Assembly (NCBI RefSeq): GCF_900104525.1
Contig: NZ_LT629711.1
Location: 248,001 to 312,000 of the forward strand
DNA length: 64,000 bases
Source: Pedococcus dokdonensis
Lineage (GTDB): Bacteria > Actinomycetota > Actinomycetes > Actinomycetales > Dermatophilaceae
Reading direction: 5' to 3'
Shown here: in pieces, positions 18,425 to 30,474 of the stretch
How the letters are laid out: every line of letters begins with the position of its first letter
Numbering within the stretch: position 1 is the first letter of the stretch
Program-made: the position numbers and the translations under genes
The notes under the pieces: model-generated
The model's input: the letters and a program-made list of their open reading frames with translations, nothing else
What the model was told of the DNA's origin: nothing
Databases searched by the model: none

Positions 18425-19177
18425 ATGAGCCCGGTCTACGACTGCAGCACCGACGAGGGTCGCCGCGAGGGGGTCGCCAGGGCGGTCGAGGCGGTCCGCG
18501 CCGGCGAGGTCGTGGTCCTGCCCACCGACACCGTGTACGGCGTGGGCGCCGACGCGTTCTCGGCCGAGGCGGTGGCCTCGGTGCTCGCCGCCAAGGGGCG
18601 CGGCCGCGAGATGCCGCCGCCGGTGCTGGTGCCCAGCGTGCGCACGGTCGACGGCCTGGCCACCGACGTGCCGGCGTGGGCGCGCGACCTGATCGAGGAG
18701 TTCTGGCCGGGCCCGCTCACCCTCGTCTTCAAGGCGCAGTCGTCGCTGATGTGGGACCTGGGTGAGACCAACGGGACGGTGGCCCTTCGGATGCCCCAGG
18801 ACGACATCGCGCTCGCCGTGCTGACCGAGGTCGGCCCGATGGCCGTGACCAGCGCCAACCTCACCGGCCACCCGCCGGCCACCACGGCCACCGACGCCGC
18901 CGCCCAGCTGGGCGCCGCCGTGACCGTCTACCTCGACGGGGGCCCGACCACCAGCACCGAGGTCTCGACCATCCTCGACTGCACGGGCGAGGAGTTCGTG
19001 GTGCTCCGGGCGGGGGCCATCACCGAGGAGCAGATCCGCGCCGTCCTCGAGCGCACCGAGCCAGACTCCGAGTCCCACGAGGGTGACGAGACGCAGGCAA
19101 TAGAGTTGCCGGCGGACCAGGACACCGACACCCACGGCACCGACAGCACCCTCCCAGGAGAACCGCATGAGCGCTGA
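18425..19177 (+). CDS. tsaC: L-threonylcarbamoyladenylate synthase
   Basis: 250-residue YrdC/Sua5-fold enzyme making threonylcarbamoyl-AMP from threonine, bicarbonate and ATP for the t6A37 modification of ANN-decoding tRNAs. Family motifs: PTDTVYGVGADAF, KGRGREMPPPVLV (the KRP-like nucleotide loop), EFWPGPLTLVF and MAVTSANLTGHP. It lacks the Sua5 C-terminal domain but has an acidic tail of about 40 residues rich in Glu, Asp and Thr, which runs 11 bases into glyA. Position after prmC matches the mycobacterial order (Rv1301). Confidence 0.92.
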   Translation: MSPVYDCSTDEGRREGVARAVEAVRAGEVVVLPTDTVYGVGADAFSAEAVASVLAAKGRGREMPPPVLVPSVRTVDGLATDVPAWARDLIEEFWPGPLTLVFKAQSSLMWDLGETNGTVALRMPQDDIALAVLTEVGPMAVTSANLTGHPPATTATDAAAQLGAAVTVYLDGGPTTSTEVSTILDCTGEEFVVLRAGAITEEQIRAVLERTEPDSESHEGDETQAIELPADQDTDTHGTDSTLPGEPHER

Positions 19178-20447
19178 CACCTTCTACGGCTCCGACTTCG
19201 GCGCCCTCGAGTCCTTCGACCCCGAGATCGCGGGGGTGCTCGTGTCCGAGCTCGACCGCATCCGCGGGGGCCTTCAGCTGATCGCCTCCGAGAACATGTC
19301 CAGCCCCGAGGTGCTCACCGCCCTCGGCTCGACGCTGTCCAACAAGTACGCCGAGGGCTACCCGGGCCGTCGCTACTACGGCGGCTGCTCCGAGGTCGAC
19401 AAGGCCGAGACGCTGGCCATCGACCGGTGCAAGGCCCTCTTCGACGCCGACCACGCGAACGTGCAGCCGCACTCGGGCGCCAGCGCCAACCAGGCCGTCT
19501 ACGGCGCCTTCATGCAGCCCGGCGACACCATCCTCGCGATGGCCCTGCCGATGGGCGGCCACCTCACCCACGGCACCAAGGTCTCCTTCTCGGGCAAGTG
19601 GTTCAACGCCGTCCACTACGGCGTCGACAAGCAGACCGAGGACATCGACTACGCGGAGGTCGAGCGGCTCGCCAAGGAGCACCAGCCGAAGGTGATCCTC
19701 GCCGGCGGCTCGGCGATCCCGCGGCTCATCGACTTCGAGTTCTTCCGCAAGCTGGCCGACGAGATCGGCGCGATCTTCTGGGTCGACGCGGCGCACTTCA
19801 TCGGACTCGTCGCAGGCAAGGCGATTCCGAGCCCGGTGCCACACGCCGACGTCGTCACCTTCACGACCCACAAGGTGCTGCGCGGACCGCGCTCGGGTGC
19901 GCTGGTCTGCAAGGAGGAGCACGCCGCGAAGCTCGACAAGGCGGTCTTCCCGATGATGCAGGGCGGCCCACAGATGCACACCATCGCGGCCAAGGCCGTG
20001 AACTTCAAGGAGTGCGCGACCCCGGACTACCAGGACTACGCCAAGCGGGTGGTCGAGAACGCCTCCGTGCTGGCCACGGCGTTGGGGGAGAAGGGGATCC
20101 GACCCACTACCGGTGGCACCGACACCCACCTGTCGCTGCACGACCTGCAGGGCGTCGGCGTGACCGGCGCCGACGCCGAGGCGCGCTCCGACGCGGCCGG
20201 GATCGTCCTCAACAAGAACGCCATCCCGTTCGACCCCCAGAAGCCGAACATCGCCAGCGGCATCCGTGTCGGCACCCCCTGCGTCACTACCCAGGGCATG
20301 GGCACCGACGAGATGCGCGAGATCGCCGAGCTGATCGCGAAGGCCGTCACCCAGGGCGACGCCGACCCCGACCACGCGGTCTCCAAGGAGGTCCGCGCGG
20401 GGGTCACCGACCTCGTGACCCGCTTCCCGGCATACTCTCGGGGCTGA
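19167..20447 (+). CDS. glyA: Serine hydroxymethyltransferase
   Basis: 426-residue fold-I PLP enzyme interconverting serine and glycine with tetrahydrofolate. The PLP lysine is Lys236 in TFTTHKVLRGPR; EGYPGRRYYGGC and NVQPHSGASANQAVY are present. The segment VDAAHFIGLVAGKAIPSP deviates from the common VDMAHFAGLVA form but keeps the catalytic Asp and His. ATG 19167 overlaps tsaC by 11 bases. glyA is not at this position in mycobacteria, so it is an insertion between tsaC and wecA. Confidence 0.94.
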   Translation: MSADTFYGSDFGALESFDPEIAGVLVSELDRIRGGLQLIASENMSSPEVLTALGSTLSNKYAEGYPGRRYYGGCSEVDKAETLAIDRCKALFDADHANVQPHSGASANQAVYGAFMQPGDTILAMALPMGGHLTHGTKVSFSGKWFNAVHYGVDKQTEDIDYAEVERLAKEHQPKVILAGGSAIPRLIDFEFFRKLADEIGAIFWVDAAHFIGLVAGKAIPSPVPHADVVTFTTHKVLRGPRSGALVCKEEHAAKLDKAVFPMMQGGPQMHTIAAKAVNFKECATPDYQDYAKRVVENASVLATALGEKGIRPTTGGTDTHLSLHDLQGVGVTGADAEARSDAAGIVLNKNAIPFDPQKPNIASGIRVGTPCVTTQGMGTDEMREIAELIAKAVTQGDADPDHAVSKEVRAGVTDLVTRFPAYSRG

Positions 20448-20475
20448 GTCCCGACCCACCCGAGAGGCGCCCTGA

Positions 20476-21591
20476 GTGCGCGAGTACCTCCTCGTCCTGA
20501 TGGTCGCCGCGGTGATCACGTATGCAGCGACGCCGCTGATGCGTGCCATCGCGGTGCGCACGGGCGCGTTCACCCCGGTGCGCGACCGTGACGTGCACTC
20601 GACACCGATCCCTCGGCTCGGGGGAGTGGCGATCTACCTGGGGTTCGCCGCGTCGATGATCGCGGCCAGCCACCTGCCGTACCTCGGGCAGGTGTTCCGG
20701 CTGGGTCCGGAGCTGCAGGGGGTGCTCGTCGGGGCCGGCATCGTCTGCCTGATCGGGGCGATCGACGACATCCGCGAGATGGACTGGCTGACCAAGATGG
20801 GTGGCCAGATGATCGCCGCCGGCATCATGGCGTTCAGCGGGGTGCTGCTCTACCAGCTCCCGATCGGCGGGGTGACGGTCCTGCCGCAGCCGTTCATGGT
20901 CGGGCTGACGGTGTTCGCGGTGGTGCTCTTCACGAATGCGGTGAACTTCATCGACGGGCTCGACGGGCTGGCGGCCGGGGTCGTCGTGATCGCCGGCACC
21001 GCCTTCTTCATCTACAGCTACGGGATCTCGCGCACCTTCGACCCGCCGAACGTGTTCTCGTCGGCGACGCTCATCTCGGCCGCGCTGATCGGGTGCTGTG
21101 TCGGCTTTCTGCCGCACAACTACCACCCAGCCCGGCTCTTCATGGGCGACTCGGGCGCCCTGCTGCTCGGGCTGCTGCTCGCGGCGGCCACGATCTCGAC
21201 GACCGGCAACGTCACGCCCGCCCAGGTGAGCACCAACCCGGTGGCGGCGACGCTGCTGCCGCTCGTGGTGCCGGCGGCGATCATCCTGCTGCCGCTGGTC
21301 GACATCCTCCTGGCCGTGGTGCGGCGCACCGCGCGAGGGGAACGCCCCTGGCACCCCGACAAGCAGCACCTGCACCACCGCATGCTCCAGCTCGGACACG
21401 GCCACCGGCGGGCGGTGATCCTGCTCTGGCTCTGGGCGGCCGTGGCGGCCCTGGGCTCGGTGAGCTTCATCTTCGTCGACGACGCCAGGGTCGCCGGCGC
21501 GGGCGTGCTGGGGGCCGTGGTCGTCACCGGCGTGCTCACCCTCTGGCTGCCGCGCTGGTCGGTGCCGGGGCACCGGCCGCGCTCGCACTGA
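20476..21591 (+). CDS. wecA: Polyprenyl-phosphate GlcNAc-1-phosphate transferase
   Basis: 371-residue polytopic membrane enzyme of the MraY/WecA superfamily, about 10 helices. Signatures: HSTPIPRLGG, GAIDDIRE, the double-Asp NAVNFIDGLDGLAAG, FMGDSGA and the substrate-selecting PDKQHLHHRM. It transfers GlcNAc-1-P from UDP-GlcNAc to a polyprenyl phosphate, starting synthesis of the arabinogalactan-type linker or a wall teichoic polymer. Mycobacterial WecA (Rv1302) occupies the same place before atpI. GTG 20476 is 28 bases after glyA. Confidence 0.92.
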   Translation: MREYLLVLMVAAVITYAATPLMRAIAVRTGAFTPVRDRDVHSTPIPRLGGVAIYLGFAASMIAASHLPYLGQVFRLGPELQGVLVGAGIVCLIGAIDDIREMDWLTKMGGQMIAAGIMAFSGVLLYQLPIGGVTVLPQPFMVGLTVFAVVLFTNAVNFIDGLDGLAAGVVVIAGTAFFIYSYGISRTFDPPNVFSSATLISAALIGCCVGFLPHNYHPARLFMGDSGALLLGLLLAAATISTTGNVTPAQVSTNPVAATLLPLVVPAAIILLPLVDILLAVVRRTARGERPWHPDKQHLHHRMLQLGHGHRRAVILLWLWAAVAALGSVSFIFVDDARVAGAGVLGAVVVTGVLTLWLPRWSVPGHRPRSH

Positions 21592-21597
21592 CGCCGA

Positions 21598-22221
21598 TCA
21601 GCCGTCCTCGAGGCCGAGGCGCTCGCGCAGCCCGGCGCGGACCTGCGGCCACTCGTCGCGGAGCACGCTGAACACCACCGAGTCGCGGAACGTGCCGTCG
21701 GCCCGGCGGGTGTGCCGGCGCAGCACACCCTCGCGGGTCGCGCCGAGCTTGGCGATAGCCGCCTGCGAGCGCTGGTTCACCGCGTCGGTCTGGATCTTCA
21801 CGCGCCCGAAGCCACAGTCGAAGGCGTGCCCCAGCAGCAGCAGCTTGCACTCGGGGTTGACCTGCGTGCCCCACCACCGCGAGCCGTACATCGTCCAGCC
21901 GAGGTGGATCCGCTCGTTCTCGAGGTCGACGTCGCCGAGCGACGAGGTGCCAACCACCGTGCCCGCCTCGCCGAGGCCTCCCTCGCCAGTGAGTCGCACC
22001 GTGTATGCCGTGCGGCCCCGCGCGCCCGCCGCGATGTTGTCCTCGGTGTTGGCGCGGGTGGCGGCGAGGTCCGCTGGTGGCGGCCGCATGATGAAGCCCT
22101 GGGTGTAGACGTCAGGGTCGGTGTAGACCGCGTGCAGCCCCGGGGCGTCGTCGATGGTCATCACGTCGAGCCGGACGAAGCGTCCGCGCAGCGGCTCGCC
22201 GGTCGGGGGAGTGGCTGGCAT
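21598..22221 (-). CDS. GNAT-family N-acetyltransferase (RimJ/RimL type)
   Basis: 207 residues with the RimJ-like start EPLRGRFVRLDVMTIDDAPGLHAVYTDPDV and the acetyl-CoA region WGTQVNPECKLLLLGHAFD, followed by the conserved KIQTDAVNQRSQAAIAKLGATREGVLR. These enzymes acetylate N-terminal amines or small molecules; the substrate cannot be read from sequence. It ends six bases from the convergent wecA stop. Together with the secreted-protein gene it interrupts the conserved wecA-atpI pair. Confidence 0.88.
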   Translation of the reverse strand: MPATPPTGEPLRGRFVRLDVMTIDDAPGLHAVYTDPDVYTQGFIMRPPPADLAATRANTEDNIAAGARGRTAYTVRLTGEGGLGEAGTVVGTSSLGDVDLENERIHLGWTMYGSRWWGTQVNPECKLLLLGHAFDCGFGRVKIQTDAVNQRSQAAIAKLGATREGVLRRHTRRADGTFRDSVVFSVLRDEWPQVRAGLRERLGLEDG

Positions 22222-22316
22222 GGCGGCAGGCTATCGACCCTGCCTTCAGCCCTCTGCCCCGTCATTTCACCCGCCACCGCCGCTGCCCTGCTGTGATCGG
22301 CGGTCGACCAGCGGAG

Positions 22317-22348
22317 GTGCCGGGCACGACGCACGCCGTGCCCGGCAC
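22317..22348 (-). terminator. Hairpin after the secreted-protein gene
   Basis: A perfect 12-base inverted repeat GTGCCGGGCACG / CGTGCCCGGCAC with an 8-base loop lies 5 bases beyond the minus-strand stop at 22354. No T tract is present. Confidence 0.75.
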
Positions 22349-22353
22349 ATTGC

Positions 22354-22791
22354 TCACTGGAACGTGGTGCGGTACACCCAGTCAGTCGCGCTGTAGTAGA
22401 ACGTGCTTTCCGTCCCCACCTTGGTGCGGAACTGCATGGTGCCGGTGGCAGAGGCAGCCTTGTGGAAGTAGAGGGTGGTGCCTACTCCCTTGGAGTTCTT
22501 GATCTTGTTCGAGCAGCAGTCCTTGACGAAGTGAAGCTGCAGGAACGCGGACCGCCCGTCTCCCCCCGTGTCGGCTACAGTGCCATCCACCTCCAGCCTG
22601 CCGTTGGCGTACCACCAGCGCCCTCCCGTGATGGCCACACCCGAGGCTGAGTGGCTCCACGAGTGGTAGACGACTGCGCTGGTGGCCGTCGGGACGACGG
22701 CCGGTGTCGAGGCCTGAGCGGCAGTGCCGGTTGACGCGGCGACCCCCGCCATCGCCAAACAGGTCACGGCCACTGACATGGACTTCTTCAT
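22354..22791 (-). CDS. Small secreted protein, unknown function
   Basis: 145 residues with a classic signal peptide (MKKSMSVAVTCLAMAGVAAS, cleavage likely after AQA near residue 27). The mature part is about 118 residues, rich in aromatic and beta-forming segments (HSWSHSASGVAITGGRWWY, STFYYSATDWVYRTTF), with a vicinal Cys92-Cys93 pair. I recognise no family. Local GC is about 58 percent, lower than its neighbours, and codon use is less biased, suggesting acquisition. A CRP-type palindrome lies about 50-80 bases upstream of its ATG. Confidence 0.82.
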   Translation of the reverse strand: MKKSMSVAVTCLAMAGVAASTGTAAQASTPAVVPTATSAVVYHSWSHSASGVAITGGRWWYANGRLEVDGTVADTGGDGRSAFLQLHFVKDCCSNKIKNSKGVGTTLYFHKAASATGTMQFRTKVGTESTFYYSATDWVYRTTFQ

Positions 22792-22843
22792 GACGGTTCT
22801 CCGTCAGGAGAGCGGCGCGACCCCTCCGGTGGCGGGCGCCAAA

Positions 22844-22869
22844 GCGCTTGTGATACCTTTCACAAGCGC
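22844..22869. promoter_or_regulatory. Perfect CRP/GlxR-type palindrome
   Basis: GCGCTTGTGA (22844-22853) and TCACAAGCGC (22860-22869) are perfect inverted copies around 6 bases. The core TGTGATACCTTTCACA matches TGTGA-N6-TCACA at all ten fixed positions, the consensus of cAMP-receptor proteins including corynebacterial GlxR and mycobacterial Crp. It is centred 65 bases from the secreted-protein ATG and 77 bases from the atpI ATG, so it could control either or both. Confidence 0.75.
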
Positions 22870-22933
22870 CCACAGAGGGGCGTGACCAACCCTTCGCCAG
22901 GCAGTCCAGCCCCGACGAACAAGGCGGCCAACG

Positions 22934-23428
22934 ATGACCCAGCAGAGCGCCCAGACGGGGTCCTACCCGTTCAGTGCGACGCTCCGCGGCGCATTGGTCC
23001 CCACGGTGGTCGCAGGGGGTCTCGCAGCTCTGGTCCTCGGCCTCTTCCGTGGCGTGGCCGGTGGCGTTTCCGGCCTCGTGGGCGTCGCCATCGCGGTGGT
23101 CTTCTTCGCCTCCGGGCTGCTCCTCATGGACAAGCTCGTCCGCGACCGTGACCCCATGCTGTTCATGGCTGTCGGGATGGCGATCTACTTTGCCCAGGTG
23201 CTCCTGCTGCTGGGCGTCCTCATCGTCGCGGGCAAGGTCGAGTCGCTCGACATCTGGGCAGCCGGCGTGGCGATGCTGGTGGCCGTCCTGGCCTGGCAGG
23301 TCGGTCAGGTTCGAGCCTGGCGCCGGGCTCGCGTCCCCGTCTACGACCCCCCGGCGCAGGCCCCCCGGAGCCCCGGTGCCGGGACTCCCGACGAGTCCCA
23401 GACCGGTGTGTCAGGGGAGTCGTCGTGA
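22934..23428 (+). CDS. atpI: ATP synthase-associated membrane protein AtpI-like
   Basis: 164 residues with four predicted membrane helices (about 20-38, 45-64, 76-97, 106-125) and a hydrophilic proline-rich tail. AtpI-like proteins upstream of atpB help assemble the c-ring; sequence conservation is low and the call rests largely on position, as with mycobacterial Rv1303. A 160-base gap separates it from atpB, in which I see no convincing promoter. Confidence 0.75.
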   Translation: MTQQSAQTGSYPFSATLRGALVPTVVAGGLAALVLGLFRGVAGGVSGLVGVAIAVVFFASGLLLMDKLVRDRDPMLFMAVGMAIYFAQVLLLLGVLIVAGKVESLDIWAAGVAMLVAVLAWQVGQVRAWRRARVPVYDPPAQAPRSPGAGTPDESQTGVSGESS

Positions 23429-23588
23429 CCGCCTGGTCCCGCGTCGCCCCGATGCCGTGGAGTCGGGTAGCGTACGTGTCGTTCTGCGCCGAGGAAGCGT
23501 CGAGCAAGCGTTGCTCCCGGTTGTCCCGCACCGACCGTGAAGTCCCCGCGGTGAACGGGTCGTTGCACAGTTCATTCGAGGAGAGGCA

Positions 23589-24416
23589 GTGAGCCCCAAC
23601 ATGGTGTCTGCGGACCTGGTCACGACGATCGTGGCCTCCGGCGGCGAGAGCGGCTTCGAGACGCCGGGGACGGGCAACTTCTGGTGGCCGCTCATCGGCG
23701 GTGACAGCAACTTCGCGTTCACGCGGCCGGCGCTGGCGGTGCTGCTCTCGGTGGCCCTGATCGCGTGGTTCTTCGTCGGCGCCACCGGCAAGCTCTCGAT
23801 CGTCCCGACCAAGCGACAGTTCCTCGTCGAGGGCACCTACAACTTCGTGCGCAACACGCTGGGCCGCGACATCATCGGCAGCAAGGACTTCCTGCAGTTC
23901 CTGCCGCTGCTGTTCACACTCTTCACGCTGATCCTGGTCAACAACGTCTTCGGGATCATCCCGTTCGTCCAGTACCCGACCTTCAGCCGGCTGGGCTTCC
24001 CGCTCGTGCTGACGGTGATCGTCTACCTCACCTACCACGCGGTCGGCATCCGGCGGAAGCACGGCATCGTCAAGTACCTGGGCTCGCTCATCCCGCCCGG
24101 CCTCCCCGGCTGGCTGAAGCCGATCATGTTCTTCCTCGAGTTCCTGACCTACTTCGTCATCCGGCCGCTCACCCTCGCCCTGCGACTCATGGGCAACATG
24201 CTGGCCGGCCACCTGATGCTGCTGGTCTTCATCCTCGGCGGTGAGTACCTCCTGCTGCACGGCGGCAACATCGGCCTCAAGGGTGCGGGCGTCCTCTCGA
24301 TGGGCTTCGCCGTCGGCATGACCTTCTTCGAGCTGCTGATCGAGTTCCTGCAGGCGTTCATCTTCACCCTGCTCGCCGCGCTCTACATCTCGGAAGCGGT
24401 TTCCGAGCACCACTAA
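23589..24416 (+). CDS. atpB: ATP synthase Fo subunit a
   Basis: 275-residue polytopic proton-channel subunit. The essential arginine of helix 5 is in PLTLALRLMGNMLAGH (Arg199 here), and the C-terminal helix carries FFELLIEFLQAFIFTLLAALYI. GTG 23589 is preceded by AGGAG at 23579-23583; a second possible start is ATG 23601. First gene of the structural atp operon, in the standard order B-E-F-H-A-G-D-C. Confidence 0.95.
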   Translation: MSPNMVSADLVTTIVASGGESGFETPGTGNFWWPLIGGDSNFAFTRPALAVLLSVALIAWFFVGATGKLSIVPTKRQFLVEGTYNFVRNTLGRDIIGSKDFLQFLPLLFTLFTLILVNNVFGIIPFVQYPTFSRLGFPLVLTVIVYLTYHAVGIRRKHGIVKYLGSLIPPGLPGWLKPIMFFLEFLTYFVIRPLTLALRLMGNMLAGHLMLLVFILGGEYLLLHGGNIGLKGAGVLSMGFAVGMTFFELLIEFLQAFIFTLLAALYISEAVSEHH

Positions 24417-24461
24417 GACAGCTCGACCGTCGAGGCGCCTGGTCTCGTCTGCACCACCTGA

Positions 24462-24740
<279 letters not shown>

Positions 24741-24784
24741 CGCGACTTGTCGCTGCTCTGCACACCCGATCGTTCAAGAGATAA

Positions 24785-25368
<584 letters not shown>

Positions 25369-25369
<1 letters not shown>

Positions 25370-26181
25370 TGCGTGGCTCCTCGCGCGCGGCCGTGATCGC
25401 CGGGGGCAAGGCGCTCGACGCCGCGCTCGCCGGTGGGGTCGACCGCCGGGTGCTCGGTGACGAGCTGCTCGCCGTCGTCGGCGTGATCGACGGCTCGGCC
25501 ACGCTGCGCCGCGCCCTCGGCGACCCGTCCCGCGAGAGCACGGAGAAGCAGGCCCTCGCCGAGGGCCTGCTGGGTGGGAAGGTCTCGGCCGAGACGATCG
25601 TCGTCGTCAAGAACGTCGTCGGGCAGCGCTGGTCCACCGAGCGTGACCTCTCCGACACCCTCGAGGAGCTGGCGATCACGTCGATCCTCGCGGGTGCCGA
25701 GCAGGGCGGCCGCATCGACCAGGTCGAGGACGAGCTGTTCCGGTTCGAGCGCATCGTCGCCGGCAACCCGGCGCTGCGCGACCGCCTCGCGAACCGCCAG
25801 GGCGACGTCGACGCCAAGGCCGGGGTCGTCAAGGAGCTGCTCGAGGGCAAGGTCACCGACGAGACCCTGCGCCTGGCCAGCCTCGCCGTCACCTCGCCCC
25901 GGGGCCGCAAGTTCGAGCGCACGCTCGAGCTGTACCTCCAGCTCGCGGCCCGTCGTCGCGAGCAGATCACCGCGGTGGTCACGGCGGCGACCGAGCTCAC
26001 CGCCCAGCAGCGCGAGCGGCTGTCAGCGGCGCTGCAGGGCATCTACGGCAAGCCGGTCCTGCTCCAGGTCGTCATCGAGGAAGAGGTCCTCGGCGGCATC
26101 CGGGTGCAGGTCGGTGACGAGGTCGTCGACGGCACCGTGCTGCGACGCCTCGACGAGGCCCGCCGGCACATCGCCGGCTGA
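25369..26181 (+). CDS. atpH: ATP synthase F1 subunit delta
   Basis: 270-residue stator subunit, in the size range of actinobacterial delta and longer than the 177 residues of E. coli. The N-terminal helical bundle is followed by an elongated middle and the family C-terminus VVIEEEVLGGIRVQVGDEVVDGTVLRRLDEARR. Translationally coupled to atpF. The 129-base gap to atpA is CA-rich and appears unstructured. Confidence 0.93.
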
Positions 26182-26310
26182 GCCGACCACCGGCACCCCG
26201 CCGCACGGCATACGCGCCACCAGCTGCACCGCACGACAACTGAAGACGCAGGACCACACCACAGACTTCGGTTCGACCCATCGGACCGGCTACCGAGGAG
26301 AAGAGACACC

Positions 26311-27948
26311 ATGACGGAGCTTTCGATCCGTCCGGAGGAGATCCGGGACGCACTGGACAACTTCGTTCAGTCCTATGAGCCCGGCACGGCCTCCCGCGAA
26401 GAGGTCGGCCGCGTCAGCGACGCCGGTGACGGCATCGCCCACGTCGAGGGCCTGCCCTCGTGCATGACGAACGAGCTGCTCGAGTTCGAGGACGGCACGC
26501 TGGGCCTCGCGCTCAACCTCGACGTCCACGAGATCGGCGTCGTCATCCTCGGTGACTTCTCCAAGATCGAGGAGGGCCAGGAGGTCAAGCGCACCGGAGA
26601 GGTCCTCTCGGTCCCCGTCGGCGACGCGTTCCTCGGCCGTGTGGTCAACCCGCTCGGCCAGCCGATCGACGGCCTCGGCGCGATCGAGACGACCGAGCGC
26701 CGCGCCCTCGAGCTGCAGGCCCCCACCGTGGTCCAGCGCAAGTCGGTGCACGAGCCGCTGCAGACCGGCCTCAAGGCCGTCGACGCCATGACCCCCATCG
26801 GTCGCGGCCAGCGCCAGCTCATCATCGGCGACCGCCAGACCGGCAAGACCACGGTCGCGGTCGACACGATCATCAACCAGAAGCAGAACTGGGACTCGGG
26901 CGACCCGGAGCAGCAGGTCCGCTGCATCTACGTCGCGATGGGCCAGAAGGGCTCCACCATCGCGGCCGTCCGCGGCACCCTGGAGGAGGCCGGCGCCCTC
27001 GAGTACACGACGATCGTCGCGGCCCCCGCGTCCGACTCGGCCGGCTTCAAGTACCTCGCCCCCTACACCGGCTCGGCCATCGGCCAGCACTGGATGTACC
27101 AGGGCAAGCACGTCCTGATCGTCTTCGACGACCTGTCCAAGCAGGCCGAGGCCTACCGCGCCGTGTCGCTGCTGCTGCGCCGCCCGCCGGGCCGCGAGGC
27201 CTACCCGGGTGACGTCTTCTACCTGCACTCGCGTCTGCTCGAGCGCTGCGCGAAGCTCTCCGACGACCTGGGCGCGGGCTCGATGACCGGTCTGCCGATC
27301 ATCGAGACCAAGGCCGGTGACGTCTCCGCCTACATCCCGACGAACGTCATCTCGATCACGGACGGCCAGATCTACCTCCAGGCCGACCTGTTCAACGCCA
27401 ACGTGCGTCCCGCGATCGACGTCGGTGTCTCCGTCTCCCGGGTCGGTGGCGCCGCGCAGATCAAGGCGATGAAGGAGGTCTCCGGTCGTCTGAAGCTCGA
27501 CCTCGCGCAGTTCCGCGCGATGGAGGCCTTCGCGATGTTCGCCTCCGACCTCGACCCGGCCTCCCGCGCCCAGCTCGCCAAGGGTGCCCGCCTGGTCGAG
27601 CTGCTCAAGCAGAAGCAGGCCGCGCCGTTCCCGGTCGAGGAGCAGGTCGTCTCGATCTGGACCGGCACCACCGGCCAGCTCGACTCGGTCGCCGTCGAGG
27701 ACGTGTCCCGCTTCGAGACCGAGTTCCTCGACTACCTGCGTCGCGAGAAGAAGGGCCTGCTGGACGCGATCCGCGAGTCCAAGAAGTTCGAGGACGAGAC
27801 GCGCTCGGGTCTCGAGGAGGCCGTGGGCAAGTTCAAGGAGCAGTTCCAGGCGTCCGGCTCCGAGAACACCCCCGTCGGCCACGAGGCCGACCCGGGTGCG
27901 CTCGACCACGACGTCTCGCAGGAGCAGATCGTCAAGCAGAAGCGCTGA
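26311..27948 (+). CDS. atpA: ATP synthase F1 subunit alpha
   Basis: 545-residue non-catalytic nucleotide-binding subunit. Walker A GDRQTGKT is at about 173-180, and [30 protein letters not shown] is the diagnostic segment. A C-terminal extension of about 35 residues (from about 510) is typical of actinobacteria; in mycobacteria such an extension restrains ATP hydrolysis. GAGGAG precedes the ATG. Two hairpins follow the stop. Confidence 0.96.
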   Translation: MTELSIRPEEIRDALDNFVQSYEPGTASREEVGRVSDAGDGIAHVEGLPSCMTNELLEFEDGTLGLALNLDVHEIGVVILGDFSKIEEGQEVKRTGEVLSVPVGDAFLGRVVNPLGQPIDGLGAIETTERRALELQAPTVVQRKSVHEPLQTGLKAVDAMTPIGRGQRQLIIGDRQTGKTTVAVDTIINQKQNWDSGDPEQQVRCIYVAMGQKGSTIAAVRGTLEEAGALEYTTIVAAPASDSAGFKYLAPYTGSAIGQHWMYQGKHVLIVFDDLSKQAEAYRAVSLLLRRPPGREAYPGDVFYLHSRLLERCAKLSDDLGAGSMTGLPIIETKAGDVSAYIPTNVISITDGQIYLQADLFNANVRPAIDVGVSVSRVGGAAQIKAMKEVSGRLKLDLAQFRAMEAFAMFASDLDPASRAQLAKGARLVELLKQKQAAPFPVEEQVVSIWTGTTGQLDSVAVEDVSRFETEFLDYLRREKKGLLDAIRESKKFEDETRSGLEEAVGKFKEQFQASGSENTPVGHEADPGALDHDVSQEQIVKQKR

Positions 27949-27955
27949 CCGGTGT

Positions 27956-28018
27956 GCCGGGTTCCCACCGTGGTGGGGACCCGGCGCCACCAGCGAACGT
28001 GCCGCGACCACGCGGCAC
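27956..28018 (+). other. Two tandem intercistronic hairpins, atpA-atpG
   Basis: GCCGGGTTCCCAC/GTGGGGACCCGGC (27956-27968, 27973-27985; 13 pairs with one G-U, 4-base loop) is followed by GTGCCGCG/CGCGGCAC (27999-28006, 28011-28018; 8 pairs, 4-base loop). Both fall in the 129-base gap after atpA. They have no T tract, so they more likely modulate read-through or mRNA stability than end transcription. Confidence 0.7.
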
Positions 28019-28077
28019 ACCGCAGGACCTGAACACGGCACCACGAACCACGACACGAACGAGAGAGGCGGCAACAT

Positions 28078-28977
28078 ATGGGAGCGCAGATGCGGGTCTA
28101 CCGCCAGCGCATCCGGTCCGTCCAGGCGACCAAGAAGATCACCCGGGCGATGGAGCTCATCGCGGCCTCCCGCGTGGTCAAGGCGCAGCAGCGCGTGCGC
28201 GAGTCCTCGCCCTACGCCCGCGCCCTGACCCGTGCGGTCTCGGCCGTGGCGACCTTCTCGAACGTCGACCACCCGCTGACCACCGAGCACGAGGACGTGC
28301 GCCGCGCCGCGGTCCTGGTCGTGACCTCCGACCGTGGCCTCGCCGGCGCCTACAGCTCGTCGGTGCTCAAGGAGAGCGAGCGCCTCATCGGCGACCTGCG
28401 GGCCGACGGCAAGGAGGTCGTCCCCTACCTCGTCGGGCGCAAGGCCGTGGGGTTCTACAAGTTCCGCAAGCGCGAGTACGCGGACGAGTGGACCGGGTTC
28501 ACCGACCAGCCGAACTTCGAGGTCGCCCGCGAGATCGGCGAGTCGCTCGTCGCAGCGTTCAACCAGGACTACGCCGAGGGTGGGGTGGACGAGGTCCACA
28601 TCGTCTTCACGCGGTTCGTCAACATGGTGAACCAGGAGCCTGACGTCATCCGCATGCTGCCGCTCGAGGTCGTCGAGGGCGAGGAGGCTCCGGCCGAGGA
28701 CGACGTCCTGCCCCTCTACGAGTTCGAGCCGAGCGCCGAGCAGGTGCTCGACGCGCTGCTGCCGAAGTACGTGACCGCGCGCATCTACAACTGCCTGCTG
28801 CAGGCAGCCGCGTCCGAGCTGGCCTCGCGCCAGAAGGCCATGAAGTCGGCCACGGACAACGCCGAAGAGCTCATCAAGAAGTACACCCGGTTGGCCAACC
28901 AGGCTCGCCAGGCCGAGATCACCCAAGAGATCAGCGAGATCGTGGGCGGCGCCAGCGCCCTCGCCGACGCCAGTTGA
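28078..28977 (+). CDS. atpG: ATP synthase F1 subunit gamma
   Basis: 299-residue central-stalk rotor. The N-terminal helix has [28 protein letters not shown] and the C-terminal helix [45 protein letters not shown], both hallmark coiled-coil strands. The ATG at 28078 follows GAGAGAGGCGG. 18 bases separate its stop from atpD. Confidence 0.95.
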   Translation: MGAQMRVYRQRIRSVQATKKITRAMELIAASRVVKAQQRVRESSPYARALTRAVSAVATFSNVDHPLTTEHEDVRRAAVLVVTSDRGLAGAYSSSVLKESERLIGDLRADGKEVVPYLVGRKAVGFYKFRKREYADEWTGFTDQPNFEVAREIGESLVAAFNQDYAEGGVDEVHIVFTRFVNMVNQEPDVIRMLPLEVVEGEEAPAEDDVLPLYEFEPSAEQVLDALLPKYVTARIYNCLLQAAASELASRQKAMKSATDNAEELIKKYTRLANQARQAEITQEISEIVGGASALADAS

Positions 28978-30453
<1,476 letters not shown>

Positions 30454-30474
30454 GCAGGCGCACCACCGCGTGAC

